Assembly: GCA_942486035.1 (NCBI GenBank)
Contig: CALNXK010000107.1
Span: 1,162,501 to 1,226,500 of the forward strand
Source: Porites lobata
Lineage: Eukaryota > Cnidaria > Anthozoa > Scleractinia > Poritidae
Direction: 5' to 3'
DNA length: 64,000 nucleotides
Shown: in pieces, positions 23,150-33,793 of the stretch
Position numbering within the stretch: the stretch's first letter is position 1
Layout of the letters: each line of letters opens with the position of its first letter
Made by a program: the position numbers and the translations under genes
The notes under the pieces: generated by a model
Seen by the model: only the letters and a program-made list of their open reading frames with translations
What the model was told of the DNA's origin: nothing
The model's database searches: none

Positions 23150-25217
23150 GTTCCTCAACATCGCAAAGTAGTTTGAACAGTGTGTCGCCAAGTGTCAGCC
23201 TGTCAGCCAGCGTGTCGACCAGTGCCTCACCCTCCACCTCGGCCAGTCTGTCGCCGAGTGTCTCAGCCTCCACCTCTGCTAGCCTGTCAGCCAGAGTGTC
23301 GACCAGTGTCTCCGCCTCAACCTCAACTAGCGACTCAGCCAGCGTGTCAACCAGTGCCTCGGCCTCCACCTCGCCCAGTCTGTCGCCAAGTGTCTCGGCC
23401 TCCACCTCGGCCAGTCTGTCGCCAAGTGTCTCGGCCTCCACCTCTGCTAGCCTGTCAGCCAGCGTGTCAACCAGTGCCTCGGCCAGTGCATCGCCCAGTC
23501 TGTCGCCAAGTGTCTCGGAATCCACCTCTGCTAGCGTGTCAGCCAGCGTGTCGACCAGTGCCTCGGCCAGTGCATCGCCCAGTCTGTCGCCAAGAGTCTC
23601 GGCCTCCACCTCTGCTAGCGTGTCAGCCAGTTTGTCGACCAGTGCCTCGGCCAGTGCATCGCCCAGTCTGTCGCCAGTCTGTGTCTCGGCCTCCACCTCT
23701 GCCAGTGCAGCGTGTCAGCCAGCGTGTCGACCAGTGCTCAGCCAGTCGGCCAGTGCATCGCCCAGTCTGTCGCCAAGGGTCTCGGAATCCACCTCTGCTA
23801 GCGTGTCAGCCAGCGTGTCGACTAGTGCCTCGGCCAGTGCATCGCCCAGTCTGTCGCTAAGTGTCTCGGAATCCACCTCTGCTAGCGTGTCAGCCAGCGT
23901 GTCGACCAGTGCCTCGGCCAGTGCATCGCCCAGTCTGTCGCCAAGCCAGTCTCGGCCTCCACCTCTGCTAGCGTGTCAGCCAGCGTGTCGACCAGTGCCT
24001 CGGCCAGTGCATCGCCCAGTTTGTCGCCAAGTCTCGGCCTCCACCTCTGCTAGCGTGTCAGCCAGCGTGTCGACCAGTGCCTCGGCCAGTGCATCGCCCA
24101 GTCTGTCGCCAAGGGTCTGCGGCCTCCACCTCTGCTAGCGTGTCAGCCAGCGTGTCGACTAGTGCCTCGGCCAGTGCATCGCTCAGTCTGTCGCTAAGTG
24201 TCTCGGAATCCACCTCTGCTAGCGTGTCAGCCAGCGTGTCGACCAGTGCCTCGGCCAGTGCATCGCCCAGTCTGTCGCCAAGGGTCTCGGCTTCCACCTC
24301 TGCTAGCGTGTCAGCCAGCGTGTCGACTAGTGCCTCGGCCAGTGCATCGCTCAGTCTGTCGCTAAGTGTCTCGGAATCCACCTCTGCTAGCGTGTCAGCC
24401 AGCGTGTCGACCAGTGCCTCGGCCAGTGCATCGCCCAGTCTGTCGCCAAGTGTCTCGGCCTCCACCTCTGCTAGCGTGTCAGCCAGCGTGTCGACCAGTG
24501 CCTCGGCCAGTGCATCGCCCAGTTTGTCGCCAAGTGTCTCGGCCTATACCTCTGCTAGCGTGTCAGCCAGCGTGTCGACCAGTGCCTCGGCCAGTGCATC
24601 GCCCAGTTTGTCGCCAAGTGTCTCGGCCTCCACCTCTGCTAGCGTGTCAGCCAGCGTGTCGACCAGTGCCTCGGCCAGTGCATCGCCCAGTCTGTCGCCA
24701 AGTGTCTCGGAATCCACCTCTGCTAGCGTGTCAGCCAGCGTGTCGACCAGTGCCTCGGCCAGTGCATCGCCCAGTCTGTCGCCAAGAGTCTCGGCCTCCA
24801 CCTCTGCTAGCCTGTCAGCCACCGTGTCGACCAGTGCCTCGGTCTCCACCTCGGCCATTTTGTTGCCAAGTGTCTCGGCCTCCACCTCTGGTAGCCTGTC
24901 AGCTAGCGTGTCGACCAGTGCCTCGGCCCCCACATCGCCTAGTGTGTTGCCAAGTGTCTCGGCCTCCACCTCAACTAGCGAGTCAGCCAGCGTGTCGACC
25001 AGTGCCTCAGAGTCTACATGGCCCAGTGTGTCCCCAAGTTTCTCGGCCTCCACCTCTTCTAGCCTTTCTGCCAGCGTGTCTGCCAGTATTTCGACCAGTG
25101 TCTTGATCTCCTTATCATCCACTGTAGAGACCAGTGCCTCGGCGTCCATATCACGCAGTACTACCCCAAGTGTCTCTGCGAGTGTATCGACCAGTGTTTT
25201 CGCCTCTGTTTCGATTA
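23150..25217 (+). CDS. Mucin-like Ser-alternating repeat exon
   Basis: About 24 tandem copies of an 84-bp unit coding 28 residues such as SASVSTSASASASPSLSP. Every second residue is Ser, with Ala, Val, Thr, Pro or Leu between. This composition suits a densely O-glycosylated, extended mucin-type stalk. The 3' border is a good donor (a|gtgagt, 25217/25218) leaving phase 1, which joins in frame to the EGF exon at 25295. The 5' border at 23150 (acceptor aaag) is weak and uncertain. The frame is not continuous: the first part reads in one frame to about 24117, where an extra base moves it. Four earlier indels (about 23705, 23740, 23945, 24030) compensate one another. Either the assembly or reads are faulty in this repeat, or the allele is damaged. 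The final third (24840-25217) has more divergent units. Confidence 0.75.
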
Positions 25218-25294
25218 GTGAGTTTTGTTATTTTTTGAAAAAAGTGTTTTGTTGTTTTTGCCTGTTTTTGACGTATTTTTTTGTTCATTTTCAG

Positions 25295-25408
25295 ATATTA
25301 ATGACTGTGCAAATGTCAGCTGTTCTAGCCAAGGAACATGTAGAGATTTACAAGGCGGTTTTCGGTGTGAATGTTTTCCCGATTACTATGGGGAACAGTG
25401 TGAGAACG
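25295..25408 (+). CDS. EGF-like domain exon 1 of the mucin-like gene
   Basis: A 114-bp exon with a strong acceptor (ttttcag) and a donor g|gtgagg, phase 1 at both ends. With the preceding base it encodes NINDCANVSCSSQGTCRD and the rest of one EGF domain, with all six cysteines in the order C-x4-C-x5-C-x8-C-x-C-x8-C. The N-I-N-D-C start resembles, but does not fully match, the calcium-binding EGF consensus. Phase 1-1 EGF exons are the standard module of shuffled extracellular animal proteins, which supports the plus strand as the coding strand of the neighbouring repeat. Confidence 0.9.
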
Positions 25409-26017
25409 GTGAGGGTGTTTTTATTCAATATATTGGAATCCGTATTTTTGAGCCGTTACGAGAAAAACTAATTGGCTCGAATTATCAGGATATGGAAAAT
25501 ACCTATTCGAGAAAGCAATATTCATTTTTAGTCTAAAATTTGTTTTTGTTGCTGGAATTTTGTTTTAAATAGGATATGGTGTCATTTAACTGTGCCAAAA
25601 GGTGTCCAGTGAGAGTGAGACAATCAACTTGACCATCTAAACATTTCATTTTCGGTATTCGTATCGTTCATTTAATGGAGTATGACACATTGTATTTCAA
25701 AGCGGAGTTCTAGGAAAGGAAGATATATCTCGGGCGGGCTGTTCAAAGAGGAGTTAAGATAACTTGGAGTTTGTACGAAATTTGATTTCAGTTTTGAAAG
25801 TTTAACCATCAGTTTTAATTCTCAATTTGATGATGCATGCTCTAAAAAGAATGAGCAAATTATACGTGGAATTGCTTTTGAATAGCAGAAGAATAAACCC
25901 AGATTAAAATTTAATCCTGGGTTAGTGTGAATATCAGCCTTTGAACAAATGGGTCCAGGTGGGTCGGGGAAGTAGAAGGGTCTCTAAACGGGTCTGCTAA
26001 TACACATATACACATAC

Positions 26018-26280
26018 AGCTATTTCGAGAAAGGTTGTCGGAAAAAGTGCACGCGACAATCCAGAAAGGTATTGTGGGTGGTTTTGAGTTCTTTGTTCTT
26101 CAAAGAAATTTGAAAGAATGGCACGAGAGGCCATGGACGTATGTTTGCGAATGCTAAAGGAGAGCAACAATAGAAGATTCAACAGCTACAGTGTCAGGAA
26201 CAGCGTATTGATCATATCCCATATTACCTTTTGGCATTGTCGCGTGCACATTTTTTCCGACAACCTTTCTCGAAATAGCT
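26018..26280. mobile_element. MITE with about 50-nt terminal inverted repeats
   Basis: The left end 'agctatttcgagaaaggttg' is mirrored at the right by 'caacctttctcgaaatagct', and the pairing continues through 'tgcacgcgacaat'. The flanks read acacatac and acacatat, a possible 8-nt target duplication, though the site is CA-rich. It lies in the intron between the two EGF exons. Confidence 0.8.
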
Positions 26281-26734
26281 ACACATATGGCTCATACACA
26301 CATACACATATCTGTGCGGGCCTATATGCCGAATTTTGTATTGTAGGAGGAATATCAGTTCTATTTGTGTAAAAAATCCTCAAGCACCTATCATTCTGTG
26401 ATATTTTGATTATTAGTATGGAAGAATGAGACATGGTCTGTTGGCGGCTACTCCTTACAACACATATGAAATTTAGCACCGATCCGGTTTTAACCAATAG
26501 AGTGAAAGCAGTTATTTTTTCATTAAATTCGTAACCTTCACTCGTGACCAATTTAATTTTACAGAATTTCCTCAGTAGTTTTTGACTGTTCTGAGTTCAC
26601 CGGCTCTCGAAGGCATTTTTCATATTATTATTATGGTCAAAATAGTGTAGCCATATTGGCTATTAACAACGATCAGCGAAACCAATGTGAAAGCTATAAA
26701 TATAATTCGACTTATGAATTTAAATAATTATTGT

Positions 26735-26913
26735 ATAAACACCAATTAAATACCATTTGAGCTTTCGCGCGAAAACATGATATCTTCATATGTGAAAATA
26801 CATGTTATATTCTCACGTGAAATATCACCATTGCTATGGCTACATAAATAATCGCGCCTTTCACAGCAAGAAACTATTGAAGTGAAATGGTTTGGTAGTT
26901 CATTGGTGTTTAT
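26735..26913. mobile_element. MITE with 'ataaacaccaat' ends
   Basis: The left end 'ataaacaccaattaaatacc' and right end 'attggtgtttat' are inverted copies, with 'ccattt/aaatgg' also paired inside. Intronic in the mucin-like gene. Confidence 0.75.
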
Positions 26914-26922
26914 ATAATAAAT

Positions 26923-27062
26923 AGAACATTACATGGCCGCTTGGAGAGAGCTTCTCGTGTTGAAAAAATATTTTACTCGTTCGCTGCGCTCACTCGTGAA
27001 ATATTTTTCAACACTCGAAGAGAAATTTTGGATCTCCGCGCGACCACGTAATATTTTCTATT
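26923..27062. repeat. Foldback element
   Basis: 'cttctcgtgttgaaaaaata' on the left pairs with 'tatttttcaacactcgaaga' on the right, and 'tagaacattacatgg' with 'cacgtaatattttcta'. It ends about 70 nt before the second EGF exon. Confidence 0.75.
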
Positions 27063-27134
27063 TATACGTTTTATTCCTCTCAATTTATAGGAAAAATGAT
27101 AACAGTTCATATCTTATTGTATTTCTTATTTCAG

Positions 27135-27251
27135 TAATTACTCAATGTCTTCCCGCAAATCCATGTGAGAACAATGGAACCTGTAGCCTTGTGGACAGTA
27201 CTTTCTCATGCAGCTGCTCACCAGACTATGAAGGAATCATCTGCCAAACAA
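27135..27251 (+). CDS. EGF-like domain exon 2 of the mucin-like gene
   Basis: A 117-bp exon, acceptor 'tatttcag', donor 'a|gtaaat', again phase 1 on both sides. It encodes VITQCLPANPCENNGTCSLV and the rest of a six-cysteine EGF domain with the usual N-N-G-T-C turn. No calcium-binding signature at the start. It continues in frame from the exon at 25295-25408 and into the exon at 28414. Confidence 0.9.
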
Positions 27252-28413
27252 GTAAATATTTTAATATCTTATCTTCCACTTTCAGAATCTTACCTTAAAT
27301 TACTGATATAGGAAATTTCGATTAAAGATAGTGAGTAGAGGGGCGTAGGTAAAAATTTTCCACAGTTTTCAAACTCAAACATAACCCGTCTCCAAAGTCC
27401 TTTTCACGAGGGTGACTAGTTTACATTTCCCCTCTTTTCAGGCAGTATGAACGGCTTGCGCGTGCGAAAAATAGAGAAAACACCGAATTTTGTGTGAAAA
27501 ACTGAAATGAAAGAGGACAAAGGGAAGTTATATAGAATATTAAATTACGCCTTTCTCCAGCTATCCCTTATTTAGCTTCTTCTTTATTTTTTTTTGTACG
27601 CACGTGCTTACTGCACTGGTCGAACTGGTAGCTACGTCCTTGTAGTAGAGAACCTTTTTTGGACAAAAAAAGGCAAAGCTTTTGGGGTCTAAGGAGGGGC
27701 ATTTATATTTGCTGTTATAGTTACGAGGGCTGTACGTTAAACAAGGAAATATAAAATGAAAAACTCGTGTGCAACAATTAAACCGGTGAACTATTCAACT
27801 CTCGTAAACGACAGATTTAGAAGAGGAAGGTCGAAAACCCAATTTTGCAAGATGGATGTAACAAATAAAAACCCATTAGTGTAAATATAAGCACAAATTT
27901 CCGTGTTTTGTGAGAAATAAGCACTATACCAATAATGAGACATTGCAATGGAAGTCAGGTTATTTAAAGAAAAAAAGCAAGAAAAGTAAATACGATCGTA
28001 CTTTGGCTGTTTGATCCGATCCATTACTGTCAGTGCTGTAGAACTGAGAACAAGCGCGGATTCTGGTGATTTTGCACAGTGATCCCGACACTCCACTATT
28101 GTAACTGATTTATCCTGTAACTGATTTTGATTTAAACCTTTCATCTAAATTTCATGCAAAACTTATTTGACCAGTGCAGAAGCAACCGGAATTGTTACGT
28201 TTCGTTTGATCGTTTTGTCTTTTCATGGATGGTACACTGATTTTTCATACATAAAAAGAAAACACCCATTGGAATGGTTGGACGTTTTTTATAAGTCATT
28301 CTTTTCATCTATTGAAGGCGGGGGCGAGTAGAAAATGGACATTGACATATCAAAACATCTGATTATCGCATATAATAATAAGTAGTCCTGTTTTGTTTTG
28401 CATTTTCTTTTAG

Positions 28414-28806
28414 AGAAATCCGAGAAACCTCCGAGGATCATTGTCGTGATAATGACTGTCCGAAACAGGGACTTTATAGAAGATTACAGGAACCTTCAGT
28501 CACCAAAGACAAGAGCTCTGATTCAAGAATTAACTGCGGAATTAGTTCGTTTCTTTAAAGGACTATATGGCGACTCTTTTGAGGGAATAGTAATTATTAG
28601 TCTTTTTGAAGGAAGTGTTGGGGTTAACTTTGAATTATCACTTGAGCCATCATCGAACGTGGCCAATACCACTGTTGTAGAAGAACTCAAAAGGGGCAAT
28701 GGAACTCAAGCCTTGGGTTTTCTAGAGTTGGGCGAAATATCCGCAGTAGAACAAATCCCGGAGCCGACTACACAAATGACGGTAATGACATCACCCGCTC
28801 CACCAG
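28414..28806 (+). CDS. SEA-like domain exon of the mucin-like gene
   Basis: A 393-bp exon (131 codons), acceptor 'ttcttttag', donor 'ag|gtatat', phase 1-1. The product begins KKSEKPPRIIVVIMTVRNRD, continues through an amphipathic stretch (ALIQELTAELVRFFKGLYG) and reaches FEGSVGVNFELSLE. That layout and the G-S-V-x-V core match SEA domains, where autoproteolysis occurs between G and S in many membrane mucins. A Thr/Pro-rich tail (EPTTQMTVMTSPAPP) follows. A Ser/Thr stalk, EGF modules and then SEA is the usual order in transmembrane mucins. A transmembrane exon is expected next but none was found before the minus-strand B4GALNT relics. No significance estimate could be computed here. Confidence 0.78.
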
Positions 28807-28821
28807 GTATATGTTTAGTAT

Positions 28822-29712
28822 GAGTCCTTTGTGTAATATACTTACAGAAGGCTTGTGTGAGAGTCCTTACACAAGGCTTGTGTAAGATACTTACAGAAGG
28901 CTTGTGTAAGAGTCCTTACACAAGGCTTGTGTAAGATACTTACAGAAGACTTGTGTAAGAGTCCTTACACAAGGCTTGTGTAAGATACTTACAGAAGGCT
29001 TGTGTAAGAGTCCTTACACAAGGCTTGTGTAAGATACTTACAGAAGACTTGTGTAAGAGTCCTTACACAAGGCTTGTGTAAGATACTTACAGAAGGCTAG
29101 TGTAAGACTCCTTACACAAGGCTTGTGTAAGATACTTACAGAAGACTTGTGTAAGAGTCCTTACACAAGGCTTGTGTAAGATACTTGCAGAAGGCTTGTG
29201 TAAGAGTCCTTACACAAGGCTTATGTAAGATACTTACAGACGGCTTGTGTAAGAGTCCTTACACAAGGCTTGTGTAAGATACTTACAGAAGGCTTGTGTA
29301 AGACAACTTACACCAGGCTTCAGTGTAAGATACTTACAGAAGGCTTGTGTAAGAGTCCTTACACAAGGCTTGTGTAAGATACTTACAGAAGGCTTATGTA
29401 AGAGTCCTTACACAAGGCTTGTGTAAGATACTTACAGAAGGCTTGTGTAAGACTACTTACACCAGGCTTCAGTGTAAGATACTTACAGAAGGCTTGTGTA
29501 AGAGTCCTTACACAAGGCTTGTGTAAGATACTTAAAGAAGGCTTGTGTAAGACTACTTTAGGCTTGTGTAAGAGTCCTTACACAAGGCTTGTGAAAGATA
29601 CTTACAGAAGGCTTGTGGCTTGTGTAAGACTCCTTACACAAGGCTTGTGTAAGATACTATAATTACAGAAGGCTTGTGAAAGAGTCCTTAAAGAGGGCTT
29701 GTGTAAGAGTCT
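28822..29712. repeat. 49-bp minisatellite with built-in hairpin
   Basis: About 18 copies of a 49-nt unit made of 'aggcttgtgtaagatactta' followed by 'cagaaggcttgtgtaagagt' and 'ccttacaca'. Each junction forms the palindrome 'cttacacaag-g-cttgtgtaag'. It begins within 20 nt of the SEA exon donor and ends exactly where homology to the B4GALNT first exon begins. Some units are shortened or carry 'caccaggcttcagtgtaag' variants. Confidence 0.92.
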
Positions 29713-30420
29713 TAACGGCCAAAAAGTGGGCGGCCCGCTTGGGAGTCACTCCTTCTACTTCTGTATTTGGAAAGGTGAAGATTTTGTGCGCATGTCTGTA
29801 GACGCCGCGATATCGGCCGAAGTTCGCTACTTTCGCGGGATCAAGAAGATAACTGGGAGTATATTCGCAGAAATTTAACGCCTTGTTCACGTACACACTT
29901 TGCAACATTGGAAGTGTTTCTGTTTTACTACTGTTTAGCGCTGCCAGAGTACAAGCAAGCACATGCAATGTGGCAAGTCGTTGCCGTAAATTTTCATTTG
30001 AGCTTTATCACTGTAGTTTTTATACGGTAAAGAAAAACTCTCTTTGTATATGTTCAAAGCCAGTTCTATCTGGTCTTTTCCAACAAGTTGGATTAAACTT
30101 GGTCCTTCACTTTGCCCACAACGAGAATATATTACCTCAACGTAGTATCTATGTCCTGAAAACAATTTAACGCCAGATACTTGCCAGTTACATTCGGTTG
30201 AAGGAAGCCCAGCAACCGCAGACCATCCAACTCCCTGGCTGATAAGGAGATGTAAACATTCTTTACCAAGCTTCTTTTATCCGCTGCCTTGGGAAACATT
30301 GGAAAGTTGGAAAGTTGTTCAAGACTTATCAGGCACACTGAAAACTAATAGCAACCGCCTGAAAGTTGTTATCTTTGCCTTTCTAGCAAAACGGACAATC
30401 TGTCTCATTTTGTTGTTGTG
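29713..30420 (-). pseudogene. B4GALNT3-like: B4GALNT3-like PA14 first exon, dead copy 2
   Basis: Minus-strand pieces in changing frames: CLISLEQLSNFPMFPKAADK, LLGFLQPNVTGKYLA, HRYYVEVIYSRCGQSEGPSL, then ALNFCEYTPSYLLDPAKVAN and GRYRGVYRHAHKIFTFPNTE. The segment carrying FAEVWLSS in the other copies is deleted. The 3' end of the exon is replaced by the minisatellite. The DNA is a clear sister of 15461-16500, including the flank up to about 31140. Confidence 0.85.
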
Positions 30421-31140
30421 GCAACGGCAAGCAGTGTTAAAATAAATATGCGTATTTGTCTTGAGCATTGTTATAAACGATCAGGCTTTCACGCAGTATT
30501 CCCAGATGGCGATTGTGTAATTGTGTTGCTTTCGTTTTGTTTTATGATTTGTCTTCTGAATGTCATTTGCATAAGTTGAAGGCATTAATAATTTAAAAAT
30601 ACAAAATGTGATGCTTTTTCTTAACAGTGATGAATAAAGTTTAGTACGGAACTAGTAGCTTAATCTACTTTGGGCAACAATAAAACTGACTAAAAATCCA
30701 AGGGAATCTAAAAGGGAACATTAGCTACAGCAAAAATGCGTTCCCACTAAATATGGCTGGCCTAGCCCTGTAGCTACTAATTCTTGCTTAAAAAAGCCAC
30801 AATTATTTTGAATACAAAATGCCAATGAAACGTTTAACATTTCTTGAACTTCATAAATACCTAGTCAGCTCTCTGTATTTAACGGAACGAAACTCAGTTG
30901 TCGTTGTTTCCACTTTGACGTTAATAGCGTAGCTTCACATTCAGCCCGCACATTGCTTACGAATACACCACACCTGGTAAAAAAAACAACAACGACAACA
31001 ACTTACGCTCACAAATTTTCGCGCCTTTTTATCGAAAAAACCGTGACAAAATCCGCATTTAATACTCGAGAAACACGGCTTCAGAGTTTTCTATAAATTA
31101 ATCATTCAAAAATTAGTAAAATTAAGGTAATTTCTACAAC
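30421..31140. repeat. Duplicated flank of dead copy 2 (matches 16480-17230)
   Basis: Long runs are nearly identical between the two places, for example 'cagtattcccagatggcgat' here and 'cagcattcccagatggcgat' at about 16601. The duplication therefore covers exon 1 and about 0.7 kb upstream. Confidence 0.88.
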
Positions 31141-32400
31141 TTCCAGCATTCCATTAAGGTGTGTCGATATGCCTGTAGTTTTTCAGAGGCCATGCCGATA
31201 TTTTTTTATCTCTATAAAAGTGATTTTACCCTGTCTCATCGCTATAAACTTTTCACCAGTGATTGACCATAGATTGAAATTTGTCCAAATGTAGTTTTCA
31301 ATTGCAGTTTTAAGTAAAATCGATATTACTATGACAACAATAAACAAAAAGCTTTGTAATTGATAAACGCCTAATTTTGCGCGATTTAGACCAGCTACTG
31401 AAAATCCAATACTAGGAACTAAAAGTTTGGTGTTTAGCAAATAACCTCCGTAAGAAGTAAAATTTCTGTACGTTTGAATTCGACTAAAACAAAAATATAT
31501 TTCGAACCTTAAATTTTCAATAGCCGCAATAGCTTAATTAACAAAGACGTTGTAAATGACTCAAATTATTCTTTTAAAGTAGGATCACAGTGCTGCTCAA
31601 TATCACAAAACGATGGTAGGAAATTTTGGTGTATTTTCGTTTTTGCGATCTTAAAAACTCACCCTTTTACTCACCGCCTGTCCAAGTGCAACTTCATTCA
31701 AAACTTAGACTTTTGCGCCTTGTTGTTATCTTTGAAACGACTCGAACGAATTTCTTAAAATCTCTTCCCATAATCTTCATAATGTACATAATAACGTCTG
31801 AAACTTTCATTAAGATTGATTCACGGTAACACCTTGAAATTTCAAAACAAACCTATCTTACGAACGGGTCAAAAATTCGCGCTACAACTTTCACTGCTTT
31901 GACGTTATGCTAATTTTTCCAAATTAATGTGGACAATACATATATCCATGACTGGTACATTTCAGTGTGAGTATGGTCAATGTTTTACACTCAAACGATG
32001 CGATAAATTCAAACTAAAATGTACTAGTCATGGAGGTATGTACTGATTTTGATCAGGGCTCGAGTAACAAAAAAGGATCTCCGGAGCAAAGCTACCCCCA
32101 CAACTCATTAGACTCCGTACAAACCGTAAAAAAGTAATTAATAATTATTTCAAGCTGCTCAACTTTATTTCAAAGCCAACGACGAGTGTAACTGCACAAT
32201 GTATACTTTACTGAATGCGCACTTTGAGTCAGTACATAGTGACATCCAGTACACCGAAAAGTTGCATGGATTTCTTTCTCGTATCACTAAAAAAATCAGA
32301 TGATATATCCGAACATGGGCCATGGTTTACTGCGCAGAAAGTGTGTAAAGGTCAATTGGAATGTCCTATTCAATGTGCTATATATATATGTCATCGTTCT
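31141..32400. other. No gene; inverted repeat at 31935-32050
   Basis: Unannotated AT-rich DNA. 'acatatatccatgactggta' at the left pairs with sequence around 'actagtcatggaggtatgta' at the right. The minus-strand frame at 31183-31440 has a hydrophobic stretch but no recognised domain. Confidence 0.5.
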
Positions 32401-32409
32401 TCTTATTCT

Positions 32410-32695
32410 GATTCAGAGCCAAGAATGTTACCACATTCCTGCTTTAGCGTGGTAATAATGGTAAATCCAAGGAAATGATCTACCCTTGATGGCGCCGTCG
32501 ATTATGGGTCAGTTCTCTCCGCCCCATGTCGAGAAATTCCTTTGAAAATCCCCGGACGTTATCCCAGGTCTGTATGTACATTGCTATTGTTCCATAGCTA
32601 TAGTGATACCAGACACCCTTAGGCAAAGCACTGCTTCCACCGCATTGTAGAAAAACGATCTGGGGAGCGTAAACCGTTTTTCCTTTCGCACAGTG
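32410..32695 (-). pseudogene. B4GALNT3-like: B4GALNT3-like terminal exon of copy 3, damaged
   Basis: Acceptor 'cttcccag', phase 0, then HCAKGKTVYAPQIVFLQCGG and SSALPKGVWYHYSYGTIAMY, open to KEFLD. There one frame shift separates it from WGGEN, whose next codon is a stop (TGA where copy 1 has TGG). It resumes as PIIDGAIKG, lacks the LKIERKR segment, and ends FPWIYHYYHAKAGMW. The catalytic-site region of CHGN enzymes is therefore disrupted. If transcribed it would give a truncated enzyme. Confidence 0.78.
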
Positions 32696-33793
32696 CTGGG
32701 AAGTAAAGGACAACATGTCAGTCACCCTTGGAAAATTTCAGCCTTGAAATAAGTGGAATCCTGAGGCGGATCCAGGATTTTTCTTTTTCAAACTACCATT
32801 TTAACTCATTTTTTTAACTTTCTTCAACCTCGTCTCATGTTTTACTTTAACAAATAAACCACAAAGTTTTTATCTCTTTAGAATACCAGTTGCATTAGAA
32901 AGGTTATCCGCAGGTTAGATCTCCCCTAGAATATTCATGGGAAAAAAACATGCTATATAAGGAAAAACTGGACTCGTGGAGTCTTAGTTGACTCACATTG
33001 ATTTATAAGAGGTACCTCTGGCTTACTATATCGCTCATTTATCACTCATTAATTAGTGATGGGGTTGGTAGGGGGGGCGGATGACGGGGGAGCTCTCTCT
33101 TACTAGAAAACTTACCAAACTTGTGAATCGTTTGGGATGCTTACCAACCCCGAACAACCCCAGTCTATGGGTAAAATAGGGAGCTAAAGCAACAACGACG
33201 GCGACGGCTAAGAAAAAGTCGGTTAAAATATGAGTTCGCGCTACTTCAAACTTTATCGCGCTTATTCCAACTCATTCAATTCGTCAAATGTTGGCAATTT
33301 TTTTTTTCTGGAGTTGAATTCTAAAACAACTGTAACAAAGTTCAGAAAAAGAAAAAGCAAGTCGTTGTCTTGTGTTCGTCCTCGACAAAACGTGAAATTG
33401 AAATGTACAAAAAGCGTGATGCACTAGCAAAGTTATTGTTTTGTCAATCTAAACCTATTGGTTGTTTGCCGTTCTCTTTGCCGTCGTCGTCGTCGTTGTT
33501 AAGCCCCTTAATATAACTGATCAGGGGCCCGTTTCTCGAAAAGGACCGGGAGCCTTTCGGTCCCGAACGCAAATTTTGAAATAAAAAACCTGTTGAATAG
33601 TAGAAAATTCCTCCCACAAACCAATCAATTTTGCTTCGTTAGCTGATAGTTTCATCGTATCATTTTCAAAATTATTGAAACTTTGATCTTGAAACAAGCG
33701 CGGCAAACATAAACAGCTTTCGCCCCCAGTTACCTGGTCTTTTCCAGAAACGGGTCCCAGGTCCAAGCACATATTCATTTCACTTCTTCTCAC

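Noticed and set aside
23180..23860. Cys/Pro/Arg-rich frame (CQPACRPVPRPVHRPVCRQ type) in the mucin repeat
   Set aside because: It is the +1 shadow of the Ser-alternating frame; it does not run in phase into the EGF exon.
28822..29712. CRISPR-like array
   Set aside because: Units are contiguous tandem repeats without unique spacers, in a eukaryotic setting.
31183..31440. Hydrophobic minus-strand ORF, considered as the missing transmembrane exon of the mucin
   Set aside because: It is on the wrong strand relative to the mucin-like gene and has no phase-1 acceptor.
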